Part shown: positions 22,660 through 30,975 of the stretch, in pieces | How the letters are laid out: each line of letters begins with the position of its first letter | Position numbering within the stretch: the first letter of the stretch is position 1 | Assembly (NCBI GenBank): GCA_902797695.1 | Contig: CADBTW010000034.1 | Location: forward strand, 1 to 37,259 | Length of the DNA stretch: 37,259 nt | Direction of reading: 5' to 3' | Source of the DNA: an uncultured Sutterellaceae bacterium | Lineage (GTDB): Bacteria > Pseudomonadota > Gammaproteobacteria > Burkholderiales > Burkholderiaceae_F | Made by a program: the position numbers and the translations under genes | Notes under the pieces: generated by a model | The model's input: the letters and a program-made list of their open reading frames with translations, nothing else | Told to the model about the DNA's origin: nothing | The model's database searches: none

Positions 22660-23919
22660 ATGACACGGGAAATTGAAAGGCCGTCCTACCTCGAGCAGCT
22701 TGAACGGCGCCGGATGAACGGAATGGTGAAGGTTGTCACCGGGCTGAGGCGGTGCGGCAAGTCCTATCTCCTTTTCAACATGTTCTTCCGCCGCCTGGTG
22801 AGCAGCGGCGTTCCGGCGGACCACATCATCACGGTTCCGCTCGATGACGACGAGTACGAGGAACTGCGGGACAGGAAGGCGCTCCGGCAGTACATCAGGA
22901 ACCGGGTGAAGGACGAGAACCCGTACTACGTCCTCCTTGACGAGATCCAGTTCGTCGAGGGGTTTTCAGGGCTCCTGAACGGGCTCCTCCGGACGCCGAA
23001 CCTCGACCTCTATGTGACGGGGAGCAATTCAAGGCTCCTTTCGTCCGACGTCCTCACCGAATTCCGCGGGAGGGGAGACGAAGTCCGGGTCCGGCCGCTT
23101 ACGTTCGGGGAGTTCCTCCCCGCGTGCGGCCTCGGGCCGGAGGCTGCCTGGAGGGCGTACCTTGCCTATGGCGGAATGCCCCTCGTGCTCTCCCGGGAGA
23201 CCCCGCGGGACAAGGAGCAGTACCTGAAGGACCTTTTCCGGCTCACCTACCTCCGGGACGTGCAGGAGCGCTACGGGCTCCGCGGGGACGGAACCCTTGA
23301 CTCCGTCGTGAATGTCCTCGCTTCCTCGGCGGGATCTCTCACGAACCCGCACAAGCTTGCGGGCACTTTCACTAGCAACGGTTACAAGGGAGTCACCGAC
23401 AAGACGATCGCGAGGTACATCGGGCACCTGGAGGACGCGTTTCTCATCGAGCGGGCAGAGCAGTTCGACGTGAAGGGGAAGAAGTACATCACAACCCAGT
23501 CGAAGTACTACTTCGCCGATGTCGGCCTCAGGAACGCGCGCCTCAACTTCAGGCAACAGGAGCCTTCGCACCTCATGGAGAACGTCATCTACAACGAGCT
23601 CTGCTTTCGCGGCTACAGCGTGGATGTCGGCGTGGTGCCGCGACTTGAGGCAGGGAAGGACGGGAAGGCCGCGTGGAAGCGCTACGAAATCGATTTCGTC
23701 TGCAACCGGGGGAGCCGCAGGCTCTATGTCCAGTCCGCGTGGGAGCTGCCAGACAGGGAGAAGACGAAGCAGGAATCCCGGTCCCTTATTCTCTCCGGGG
23801 ACTCCTTCCAGAAGATCATCGTGGTCGGAAGCCCGGTGCTGCCCTGGCAGACCGAAGAGGGCATCGCGGTTGTCGGCGTTCAGGATTTCCTCACGAAGCC
23901 CGAGCTGCTGGATTTCTGA
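22660..23919 (+). CDS. AAA ATPase of the AAA_14/DUF4143 family
   Basis: 419 aa. The P-loop ATPase domain has Walker A GLRRCGKS (residues 28-35), Walker B VLLDE (91-95) and a YVTGSNSRLLSSD sensor-like stretch. A winged-helix-like middle follows (about 200-270, ending IERAEQFDVKGKKY). The C-terminal DUF4143 domain resembles a PD-(D/E)xK nuclease fold, with EIDFVCNR but LYVQ where active nucleases have an ExK. The family is widespread, often horizontally transferred, and lacks a settled function. The start has only a weak ribosome site and lies beside palindrome B. The gene is enclosed by B and C, so it behaves like a discrete cassette. Confidence 0.9.
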   Translation: MTREIERPSYLEQLERRRMNGMVKVVTGLRRCGKSYLLFNMFFRRLVSSGVPADHIITVPLDDDEYEELRDRKALRQYIRNRVKDENPYYVLLDEIQFVEGFSGLLNGLLRTPNLDLYVTGSNSRLLSSDVLTEFRGRGDEVRVRPLTFGEFLPACGLGPEAAWRAYLAYGGMPLVLSRETPRDKEQYLKDLFRLTYLRDVQERYGLRGDGTLDSVVNVLASSAGSLTNPHKLAGTFTSNGYKGVTDKTIARYIGHLEDAFLIERAEQFDVKGKKYITTQSKYYFADVGLRNARLNFRQQEPSHLMENVIYNELCFRGYSVDVGVVPRLEAGKDGKAAWKRYEIDFVCNRGSRRLYVQSAWELPDREKTKQESRSLILSGDSFQKIIVVGSPVLPWQTEEGIAVVGVQDFLTKPELLDF

Positions 23920-23964
23920 AGGGACTCCCTAGACGACCGGCAGTGGCTTGCATCATCGCCGGGG

Positions 23965-24008
23965 CTTATGACGAAAAACTGAAGTCTTTAACAATTTTTC
24001 GTCATAAG
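23965..24008. repeat. Palindrome C downstream of the DUF4143 ATPase
   Basis: Perfect 14-bp arms CTTATGACGAAAAA (23965-23978) and complement (23995-24008). The loop CTGAAGTCTTTAACAA differs from that of copy B at only four positions. The ATPase gene therefore lies between direct copies of one palindromic element. Confidence 0.88.
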
Positions 24009-24079
24009 GAAAAAGCGAAGGGCCCGGGATCGGGGAAACATGTTCCGGCTCGAAGGAAAAAAGGAAAAAAAGGCGGAAC

Positions 24080-24832
24080 CTAGTCCCGGGGCTTCACCGC
24101 GCGGATCGCGAAGAGGGGCGTTTCGCCGTAGAGAAGCCGTTCCTTCTCGTCCCAGACGAGGTCCGTGATGTCGTCCGAAGCGGCAACGTCTTCGAACCCG
24201 AGCGAGTCGAGGTAGGCCGCGTCCCACTCGGGGCGGACGCGGGAACTCATCGGGAGCGACCGGAGGTCGAGCGGCTCCGAGATCGGGTCGCCGTCGTAGT
24301 CGCAGCCAAACTTCTCGATGCAGGCCGCGTGCCGGGCATTGCACCGGCGGGAGAGCGCCTCGTCGAAGAGCGGGAGGTTCCAGTTCGCGTCGAAGACGAG
24401 AAGGACGCCTGAAGGACTGAGCACCCGCTTCGCTTCCCGATAGAACCCTTCCGGGTCGGGGAGGGTCCAGGTGACGTTCCGGGTGACGATCGCGGAAAAT
24501 GTGTTGTCAGGGAACCCGGAGAGTCCCGCGTCCGAGTGGACGAAGCGGGCGGACGTGGCGCTTTCCCGGATCTCCCGGTTCCGCGCGGCTTCCCGCACCA
24601 TGCCTTCCGAAATGTCGATCCCGAGCGCGTCGTAGCCGAGTTCGGAGAGAAGGAGCGTGAAGAACCCGGGGCCGCAGCCGAAGTCGAGGACGGGTGCGGG
24701 CGCCTGCGGGAGCAGAAGGCTGAAGATCCCCTTCCACGCGTCCTCGCGGAAGCTTCCGAACTCACTCGCGATCACGCGCCCGTAGTTCGCAGAGTCCTCG
24801 GTCCAGTAGCGGCCCATCGAAGTGCGGTCCAT
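24080..24832 (-). CDS. Class I SAM-dependent methyltransferase
   Basis: 250 aa, cytoplasmic. Motif I is VLDFGCGPG (about 48-56), the acidic residue after strand 2 is in GIDIS (71-75), and motif post-II/IV reads TRNVTWTLPDPEGF. The last ~80 residues form a lid with several Cys. The substrate cannot be read from the sequence. It is a paralog of the gene just upstream (same TRNxTWTLP signature), separated from it by 33 bases with a GGAG ribosome site, so the pair forms an operon. Confidence 0.9.
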   Translation of the reverse strand: MDRTSMGRYWTEDSANYGRVIASEFGSFREDAWKGIFSLLLPQAPAPVLDFGCGPGFFTLLLSELGYDALGIDISEGMVREAARNREIRESATSARFVHSDAGLSGFPDNTFSAIVTRNVTWTLPDPEGFYREAKRVLSPSGVLLVFDANWNLPLFDEALSRRCNARHAACIEKFGCDYDGDPISEPLDLRSLPMSSRVRPEWDAAYLDSLGFEDVAASDDITDLVWDEKERLLYGETPLFAIRAVKPRD

Positions 24833-24865
24833 GTGAGGAGATCTCCTTTCCTGTGTTTCTGCCTT

Positions 24866-25660
24866 TCAGAGCGGCTTCCTCGCCTCGATCCTGAACATCG
24901 GGACCGGGTTCCAGGTCGCGTCGCGGACGGGGTAGACGCGGTCCGAGAGCCCGAGGTCGGTTTCGACCGAGACGAACCCGGACTCGGCAAGAAGCACCTC
25001 GTCCCACTCGGGCCGCCGCATCGCGCTGACAGGCAGGCTGTCCTTGATCTCGTCGCAGGCCCGGAGCTCCTCGGCCTCGAGCCCCTCGTGCGCGTTCTCG
25101 ACCCCTTCCTCTTCGAGCTCTCCCGTGAGCCGCGCGAAGTTCACGAGCCCGTAGTCCGCGTCGAAGTTGAGGAGCGTGCCGCCGGAGGCGAGCACCCGGA
25201 ACCACTCGCGGTAGGCGCGCGGGAGGGAGGGGAGGGTCCACGTGAGGTTACGCGTGAGGATGACGTCGAAAGTGCCGGCCTCGAACTCCGTCTCCTCCGC
25301 GTTCATCACGCGGAAGTCGTGGTTCGCGAACCCGTGGCGGAGGGCGAGCTTCCTCGCTTCCGCAACCATCTCAGGCGCGAGGTCGATCCCGGTCGCTCGG
25401 AGGCCGAGCTTCGAGAGGAGGATCGGAAAGAACCCGGTGCCGGTGCCGATATCGAGGATCCGCGGGGCCTCGTACCGGCGGAGAACGGGGAGGATTTCGC
25501 GGAGCCAGAGCTTCGCTTCGGCGCTTCCAAGCTCCGCCTCGCGGGTCTCCGCGAACCCTTCCGCCCGCGCGTTCCAGTACCGGACGACGCGATCCTCGAC
25601 CGCGTCCTCGTCAAGAACCGCGGCGAACGCCGTGCCGGCAAGCGGAGACTGGGCTTCCAT
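24866..25660 (-). CDS. Class I SAM-dependent methyltransferase (paralog)
   Basis: 264 aa. Motif I is ILDIGTGTG (about 68-76), GIDLAPEMV follows, and TRNLTWTLPSLPRAY is the shared signature. The N-terminal ~45 residues (DRVVRYWNARAEGF) match small-molecule methyltransferases whose N-terminus closes over the substrate. The C-terminal portion differs from its neighbour, suggesting that the two act on different or successive substrates. First gene of a two-gene minus-strand operon; only a weak ribosome site. The upstream region holds an inverted repeat at 25734-25758. Confidence 0.9.
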   Translation of the reverse strand: MEAQSPLAGTAFAAVLDEDAVEDRVVRYWNARAEGFAETREAELGSAEAKLWLREILPVLRRYEAPRILDIGTGTGFFPILLSKLGLRATGIDLAPEMVAEARKLALRHGFANHDFRVMNAEETEFEAGTFDVILTRNLTWTLPSLPRAYREWFRVLASGGTLLNFDADYGLVNFARLTGELEEEGVENAHEGLEAEELRACDEIKDSLPVSAMRRPEWDEVLLAESGFVSVETDLGLSDRVYPVRDATWNPVPMFRIEARKPL

Positions 25661-25733
25661 TTTTCTTCAGTCCTCTTTGGGGATGAGCGAAGGAAGCGGC
25701 GGGGAGTGTGTTTCGCGGCCGGCCGTGTTCCTA

Positions 25734-25766
25734 TCACACGCAAACAGATTTCGTGTGAATATTCTA
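25734..25766 (-). promoter_or_regulatory. Candidate promoter/operator of the methyltransferase pair
   Basis: Perfect inverted repeat TCACACG (25734-25740), 11 bases, CGTGTGA (25752-25758). On the minus strand a -10-like TAGAAT (25761-25766) lies directly upstream, so the repeat would cover the transcription start, a repressor-type arrangement. Half-sites point outward compared with a CRP site. Confidence 0.45.
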
Positions 25767-25928
25767 CAGGCGCCGCGACCGTACCGGAACCCCCGCAGCT
25801 GTCGGCTGGCGAACACTATTCGCCCTTCCGGGACCGGGGTCAGCCGAAAAGCGGCGGGAGGGACGCGTCAAATGCGCCCGGGAGACTGGCTCCCGGGGAG
25901 AGGCGAATGGAAGCGGGAGGAGAGGTCC

Positions 25929-26753
25929 TCAGTCTTCCCAGGACCCGAAGAGCGAGCCCCGGAGTCCGCGGAAGCGCCCGACCGAGGAGCGCTTCTCCAT
26001 CTCGACCATCCACTGCTGGATCGGAAGGAGGAGGAGGAAGTCGGCCGTTACCCGATCCCCTTCCTGGACGAGGTAGCCCGCGTCGCCCCATTCCTTGAGG
26101 AGCCGGTCGATTTGTGTCTCCGGGGTCGCGGTGAGCTCCGAGATGATCCGGCGGGGGAGGGGAGCGGGCATCGCGATCCTCCCCGCTTCCTCCTCGCCAT
26201 AGCACGCGGCCCAGGTGTAGAAGAACGCGGCGAGGCGCCCTTCAGGCGGGAGCGACGTCCGGACCGCGGCGGAGACGCGGTCGGAGGCTGCGGCGAGTTC
26301 GACCTGGCGCGCGGCGAGGAGCGAGAGCCAGCGGTCGTCCGCGATCGCGTGCTGGATCGCTTCCTTCGGGACGATCACTTCTTCGGAGGGAACGAGGGCG
26401 TAGGCGTGCGCGTAGGAGGGGAGCCCCGTGAAGAGCCCGATGTCGCCGGACGCGAGCCTGCCGGGGAGGACGAGGGAGGCAACGGTGCCGCTCCTTCCCG
26501 CGCCGCGGGCGATGATGCCCTTCGTCACGTAGGAGAAGAGCGCGGGGCTGTCCCCTTCCGTGAAGACCTCGTCCCCCTTCGCGAGTTTCCGGACCGTTCC
26601 GAGCCCGGAGACCATGTGGACGAGGTCCGGGTGCACTTCGTGCGCGACGAAGGGGAGCACGGGGGAGAGGGGCGCGCCGCCCTTCCCGTCCCGCCACGCC
26701 GTGCCGCGGGGCTTCGCGACCGACTCAAGCCACTTCTTCGTCATCCTTGCCAT
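25929..26753 (-). CDS. Crp/Fnr-family transcription regulator
   Basis: From the ATG at 26753 (AAGGAGG ten bases upstream) the protein has 274 aa. An N-terminal cyclic-nucleotide-type beta-roll (about 55-135: VRKLAKGDEVFTEGDSPALFSYVTKG) is followed by a dimer helix and a C-terminal winged helix (about 200-250: LPRRIISELTATPETQIDRLLKEWGDAGYL). There is no N-terminal Cys cluster, so it is not an iron-sulfur Fnr. The effector is unknown. It precedes the methyltransferase pair on the same strand with a 268-base gap, so it may control that pair. Confidence 0.85.
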   Translation of the reverse strand: MARMTKKWLESVAKPRGTAWRDGKGGAPLSPVLPFVAHEVHPDLVHMVSGLGTVRKLAKGDEVFTEGDSPALFSYVTKGIIARGAGRSGTVASLVLPGRLASGDIGLFTGLPSYAHAYALVPSEEVIVPKEAIQHAIADDRWLSLLAARQVELAAASDRVSAAVRTSLPPEGRLAAFFYTWAACYGEEEAGRIAMPAPLPRRIISELTATPETQIDRLLKEWGDAGYLVQEGDRVTADFLLLLPIQQWMVEMEKRSSVGRFRGLRGSLFGSWED

Positions 26754-27012
26754 GGCCCTTTTCCTCCTTGGTTCCTTTGTTTCCGGGGCTGTGCATCCAA
26801 TTATTGAGGTTCCGGGCGTGTCATGCACTAGGTGTTTGTAGGTAGAAACTCGTATTACATGAAGGAGCGGTTTCAGTAACAGCGGAGAAGGGCTTCGAAG
26901 GACGAATGAGCCGGCCGGGGAACTCAGTCCGCCCCTCCTTTTCCTAGCTTCTTCGGCATATTCTTAAGGTAGCGAAGGAAACTTCCTTCAGGCTTCATGG
27001 GGGATTGGGGAA

Positions 27013-28194
27013 ATGGCTGAATTCGATTTCGACAAGGCGCCGGACCACAGGGCTGACGGCTCGTACCGGTGGGAGGAGCCAGAAGGGTACGGGGACGTGG
27101 TCGGGATGGGGACCGCGGACCTCGACTTTCCCTGCGCTCCGGCGATAAGGGACGCGCTGCGGCCGATTGTGGAAACGAACACGTACAACTACCGCGCGAA
27201 CCGCCGGGAGCTTGAGGACGCGCTGATTGCGTGGTACGAGCGTAACTACGGGCTCACGCTCACGCGCGACTCCCTCTTCGCGGTCCCGGGTACGCTCGCC
27301 GCGGTACGGCTCGCGCTCGGGGTGCTGCTCCGGCGCCCGCACGCCCAGGTCCTCGTCCAGTACCCGTGCTTCGGGCCGATCAGGGAGATGGTGAAGCTCT
27401 CCGGCGCCCGGCTCCTCCGGAACCGGATGAAGCTCGAGGACGGCCGCTACGAGGTCGACTTCGAGGACTTCGAGGAAAAGGTGCGGGAGGAGCGGCCTGC
27501 GGCCTTCGTCCTCGTCTCGCCCCAGAACCCGACGGGGAGGCTCTTTTCGAAGGACGAGCTCGCCCGGATGGCGAAGGTGTGCGCGAAGTACCACGTCCCG
27601 GTGATTTCGGACGAGGTCCATTCGCTGATGCCGCACGGGGGGCGGAAGTTCACGCCGATCCTCGCGGTGTCCCCGGAGGCCCGCGCGGTCGGGATCCAGA
27701 TTGTCAGCATGAGCAAGGGCTACAACCTGATGGGGCTCCCGAAGGCCTTCGTCGCGATCGAGAACCCGGACTTCAGGAAGCGCTTCGCGGAGACGATCGA
27801 AGCGCATTCCTTCGGCTACGCCTTCAACCCGTTCGCGGACGCGGCGGCGAAGGTGGCGCTCGAGGGGAAGGCGGACGCGTGGCTCGGCGAAGCGAACGCC
27901 TACATCGAAGCGAACATCGCGCACGCCGTGAAGTTCCTCCGCGAGGAGGTTCCGGCTCTCGTTCCGATCGAGCCCGAGGCCGGGTTCCTCCTCTGGGTCG
28001 ACTGCAGGGCGCTTGGCGAAGACCCGGAGAAGCTCGGGGACCTCTTCCGCGAAAGGGCCCGGGTCTCCGTCATGAACGGCCTCGACTTCGGGAAGGCGGG
28101 CGCGGGGTTCGTCCGGCTCAACCTCGCGGTGACCCGCGCGAACCTCGACCGGGCGCTTGACGGGATCCGGCGCGCCTTCGGCCCGAAGGCCTGA
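27013..28194 (+). CDS. patB: PatB/MalY-type PLP-dependent C-S lyase (cystathionine beta-lyase)
   Basis: A 393-aa fold-type I PLP enzyme. Signatures are GMGTADLDFP (about 31-40), the SPQNPTG loop (169-175), SDEVH (199-203) with the PLP-contacting Asp200, and SMSKGYNL with the Schiff-base Lys235. The family cleaves C-S bonds of cystathionine and similar amino acids, giving thiol, pyruvate and ammonia. An ATG sixteen bases upstream opens a seven-codon peptide whose TGA overlaps this start (ATGGCTGA), perhaps a coupled leader. A monocistronic unit with hairpins after the stop. Confidence 0.9.
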   Translation: MAEFDFDKAPDHRADGSYRWEEPEGYGDVVGMGTADLDFPCAPAIRDALRPIVETNTYNYRANRRELEDALIAWYERNYGLTLTRDSLFAVPGTLAAVRLALGVLLRRPHAQVLVQYPCFGPIREMVKLSGARLLRNRMKLEDGRYEVDFEDFEEKVREERPAAFVLVSPQNPTGRLFSKDELARMAKVCAKYHVPVISDEVHSLMPHGGRKFTPILAVSPEARAVGIQIVSMSKGYNLMGLPKAFVAIENPDFRKRFAETIEAHSFGYAFNPFADAAAKVALEGKADAWLGEANAYIEANIAHAVKFLREEVPALVPIEPEAGFLLWVDCRALGEDPEKLGDLFRERARVSVMNGLDFGKAGAGFVRLNLAVTRANLDRALDGIRRAFGPKA

Positions 28195-28207
28195 GAGAAT
28201 AAGGAAC

Positions 28208-28290
28208 GCCCCCGGGGACATCTTCCAATCGGGGGCGGAGAAGGTTTCAAAGTGCATTCCTCCGCGAAAGCGGGGGAATGTTCGTCTTTA
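28208..28290 (+). terminator. Tandem hairpins after patB
   Basis: The first hairpin pairs CGCCCCCG with CGGGGGCG (about 28208-28237). The second pairs 28255-28265 with 28270-28280 around a GAAA loop and is followed by TTCGTCTTT, the better terminator. It also sits at the end of the convergent esterase gene. Confidence 0.55.
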
Positions 28291-29313
28291 GAGGTTGTTC
28301 GTCTTTCCTTCGCGTGAGGTGTCGGGGTTTCCGAGCTTCGCCTTCAGCCACTCGACCACCTGCGTCCTGAATTCCGGCTGGTACCAGACGCGGTCGCCGT
28401 GCTTCGCGCCCTTCACGAGCCTGAGCTCCGCGTCTTCCTTCCTATCCTTAAGCGCCTTGAACATCTTCGAGCTTTGGAGCGGCGAGACGAGCGGATCATC
28501 GACCCCGTGGAAGAGGAGGTACGGGGGCTCGTTCCCATCCACGTGCCCGATCGGGCTCGCCTCCACCGCGGCCTTCCCCGCTTCGTCGATTGTCTTCCCG
28601 GGGTGGGGGCCGAACGCAAACCCGGAGACGAGCACCGCTTCGGTGACGGAGGGCGAATGGTGGTTCCGCTCGACCGCTTCCGGGTGGCCTTCGCCGATCG
28701 ACCGGAGATCCGAGATCCCGTAGAAGGATACGACCGCCTGGACGTCAGAGGATTCGGAGAGGAAGTCGCCCTTGTCGTACTTCCGCTCGCCATTCGTGGC
28801 GCCTGCCATCTGCGCGAGGTAGCCGCCGGCCGAGTCCCCGAGCACCGCGATGCGGGTCTTGTCGATTCCGAATTCGTTCGCGTGCGCGCGGAGGAACCGG
28901 ACCGCGGCCTTGGCGTCTTCGAGCAGCGCCGGGAACTCGGCGGGGAGGGGCCGGTACTCGGCCGCGGCGACCACGAACCCGGCCTCCGCGAGCGCCATCC
29001 GCATCTGGACATACTTGTCGTAGTCAGACTGCATGAAGCCGCCGCCCGGGAAATAGACGACCGCGGGTTTCTTCCCGGCCGTTGCCGGCGTGAGGAGTGT
29101 CATCCGGAGGCCCCCCTCGCGCCCGGCGTGGCGGCCTTTCGGCTGGCTGTAGATGAGGTTCGTGCGGCTGTCGATCCGGATCTTCGTCACGGGGACCGAG
29201 AGGATTTTCGCGCCCGGGGTCTTCACGACCTCGGTCGCGGCGTCAGCGGCACAGGCGGGGAGAGAAATGGAGAGGGCGGCAGCGAGCGCCGCGGCGAGGG
29301 CGATTTTCTTCAT
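28288..29313 (-). CDS. Exported alpha/beta hydrolase (esterase/lipase family)
   Basis: The start is ATG at 29313, giving a 341-aa protein with an N-terminal signal (cleavage near residue 22-24; LPAC at 18-21 could also be a lipobox). The catalytic core is of the hormone-sensitive-lipase/BD-FAE type: an oxyanion motif FPGGGF (88-93), the nucleophile GDSAGG with Ser161, Asp in HGVDDPLVS and His in KGAKHGDRVW. It probably deacylates small esters or plant-derived acylated sugars in the periplasm or at the surface; the substrate is not readable. Confidence 0.88.
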   Translation of the reverse strand: MKKIALAAALAAALSISLPACAADAATEVVKTPGAKILSVPVTKIRIDSRTNLIYSQPKGRHAGREGGLRMTLLTPATAGKKPAVVYFPGGGFMQSDYDKYVQMRMALAEAGFVVAAAEYRPLPAEFPALLEDAKAAVRFLRAHANEFGIDKTRIAVLGDSAGGYLAQMAGATNGERKYDKGDFLSESSDVQAVVSFYGISDLRSIGEGHPEAVERNHHSPSVTEAVLVSGFAFGPHPGKTIDEAGKAAVEASPIGHVDGNEPPYLLFHGVDDPLVSPLQSSKMFKALKDRKEDAELRLVKGAKHGDRVWYQPEFRTQVVEWLKAKLGNPDTSREGKTNNL

Positions 29314-29392
29314 GCGGGTTCTTCTTTTTTGATGATTAAGGAGGACGTTCTCGCCCTTGGAAGGATCTAGGAATTCCTTTTCTAAGGGCATG

Positions 29393-29427
29393 AAAAAAGG
29401 CCACAGTTCCGAAGAACTGTGGCCTTT
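29393..29427 (-). terminator. Terminator of the porin gene
   Basis: A 14-bp perfect stem (29396-29409 with 29414-29427), loop CGAA-like, with a run of T after it on the minus strand (AAAAAA at 29393-29398 on the plus strand overlaps the stem base). It also resembles a terminator on the plus strand. Confidence 0.88.
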
Positions 29428-29481
29428 CATTCTAGGCTAAGCCTGAATGGCGAACTTCAGGCTTTGTCCCGTCAAGTCCGA

Positions 29482-30591
29482 TTAGAACTTGTGGACGAGG
29501 CCAACACCAGCCTGGACAACGCTCGGCGTGCCCTTGTTGGCTTCGGACTTGTCCTTTTCCTGGGCGTAACCAACGAAGGAGTAGACGTTGGTGCGCTTGG
29601 AGAAAGCGTAGGTGTAGCCGAGGGCGGCGTTCCAGCGCTTGTACTTCTGGTCGCTGTTCTCGGTGTTCTTGGCGTCACGATAGCCGACAGCGGCGAGGAA
29701 CTTGCCGCCGAAGGCAGGAACAGCCGTGCCGATCTCGAGGCCCCAGCCTTCAAGAGCGACCGTATCCGGGATCAGCTTGAAGGAGTCGAGGTAGTTCAGC
29801 TGGTTGTCGAAGTAGGTGCCCTTCGCGAAGACCTTGGCGACGCCGAAGTCGTAGTTGCCGCCGAGGATGATGCTGTATCCGTCATCCTGTTCGCCCTTGT
29901 ACTCGGTGTTGCCGTACAGCGTGTAGTCGCCAGCGAGGACGACAGCAGCCTTGGCGCCCTTCCACTTCAGGCCGAGAGCGGCGTAGCGGTTGGCGTCGCC
30001 GGAGTTCTCAGCACCCGTGTCCTTCGCGTCCTTCGTGTCGCCCTTGAAGGAGTACATGGCTTCAGCCTGGAAGCCAGCAAACTTCGGGGTGACGTAGGCG
30101 AGGGAGTTGTCGTAGCGGTTGTAGGCGGAACCGGTGGAGCCCTTCTGGGTGCCGACGATGCCGTAGGAGTTCGGGAAGGCGGAGACGTCGCCGAGGAGGC
30201 CGAGGTCGCCAGCATCACTCACCGGGGAAGCAAAGCGGCCGGCGTAAACCGTGCCGTAAGCGCCAGTGACGAAAAGCTGAGCAGCACGGCCGAAGAGGCG
30301 ACCGCCCTGGCTGGAAGTGCCGTCGTCAGAGGAGAAGCCGGATTCGAGAGTGAAGCCGACCTTGGCGTTGCCGATGTCTTCCTTGCCGGTCAGACCCCAG
30401 CGGGAGCCGGTGGAAACGCCGGAATCCATGGAGAACGTGTCAGCGTTGAAACCATTGGCTTCGGCGTCGTCGTTGTAATGGGAGTAAACGAGGCCCGTGT
30501 CGAGGCGGCCGTACAGGGTGACGGACGGAGCGGCAAAAGCGGACGCGGCAAAGGCGCCGAGCAGGGCCACAGCAAGCAGAGACTTCTTCAT
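29482..30591 (-). CDS. General outer-membrane porin (Burkholderiales/Neisseria type)
   Basis: A 369-aa trimeric 16-stranded porin for diffusion of small solutes. Signal peptide MKKSLLAVALLGAFAASAFA, then SVTLYGRLDTGLVY, the near-universal first strand of this porin class, SRWGLTGKEDIGN with the next strands, a YDNSLAYVTPKFAGFQ central region, and the C-terminal GVGLVHKF ending in Phe. Codon choice is more restricted than in neighbours (many GCC, CTT, GTC, TTC), as expected for a highly expressed gene. It is a single-gene unit with its own promoter and strong terminator. Confidence 0.95.
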   Translation of the reverse strand: MKKSLLAVALLGAFAASAFAAPSVTLYGRLDTGLVYSHYNDDAEANGFNADTFSMDSGVSTGSRWGLTGKEDIGNAKVGFTLESGFSSDDGTSSQGGRLFGRAAQLFVTGAYGTVYAGRFASPVSDAGDLGLLGDVSAFPNSYGIVGTQKGSTGSAYNRYDNSLAYVTPKFAGFQAEAMYSFKGDTKDAKDTGAENSGDANRYAALGLKWKGAKAAVVLAGDYTLYGNTEYKGEQDDGYSIILGGNYDFGVAKVFAKGTYFDNQLNYLDSFKLIPDTVALEGWGLEIGTAVPAFGGKFLAAVGYRDAKNTENSDQKYKRWNAALGYTYAFSKRTNVYSFVGYAQEKDKSEANKGTPSVVQAGVGLVHKF

Positions 30592-30975
30592 TTTTGAGAA
30601 AACTCCTGAAAAATTCTGAAAAGAAGAAATGAATCCGAAAACATTTCTTCCAAGCGAATAATTGCTGAAAAGACCGTCCCGGTTTCTTAGTGAAAACCCT
30701 TATTCTCTTCTCACAAAAATATATTTATTTGCGTAAATACAGCAAGTTACGTTGCTTTGTAGTTTTTTCAGGGTAACCCCCATGTATGTTGTCAAAAAAC
30801 CACAAACAGGTCTTCTCCCTTGCAATTCCCTTTTCCCGTACCGGGTGGTTCCCGGAGGACCTCCTTCGCCGAAGTTCCGGAGAATTTCAAAAAGGGGAGG
30901 ACGTTGTCCCTATAAGAAGCCCTCTTCCGGTTTCTTTTTCCGACCTTTCCCCGCGTCCCCGCCGCAGCCTTTTTC
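30592..30975. other. AT-rich leader and spacer upstream of the porin
   Basis: Bases 30592-30780 form an AT-rich untranslated leader and promoter region with an AGGAG ribosome site ten bases before the porin ATG. From about 30780 to 30975 the DNA becomes GC-rich toward the DnaC-like gene end. No small gene and no clear terminator for the DnaC-like transcript were seen here. Confidence 0.5.
30718..30745 (-). promoter_or_regulatory. Candidate sigma-70 promoter of the porin
   Basis: On the minus strand -35 TTGCTG (30740-30745), a 16-base spacer and -10 TATATT (30718-30723), about 120 bases before the porin ATG, in the most AT-rich stretch of this part of the window. Confidence 0.6.

Noticed and set aside
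24536-26807. Two overlapping plus-strand frames of ~520 codons over the methyltransferases and the Crp/Fnr gene
   Set aside because: Compositionally biased shadows; motifs of the minus-strand genes are unambiguous.
26995-28257. Minus-strand frame of 420 codons over patB
   Set aside because: Antisense shadow; the PLP signatures are on the plus strand.
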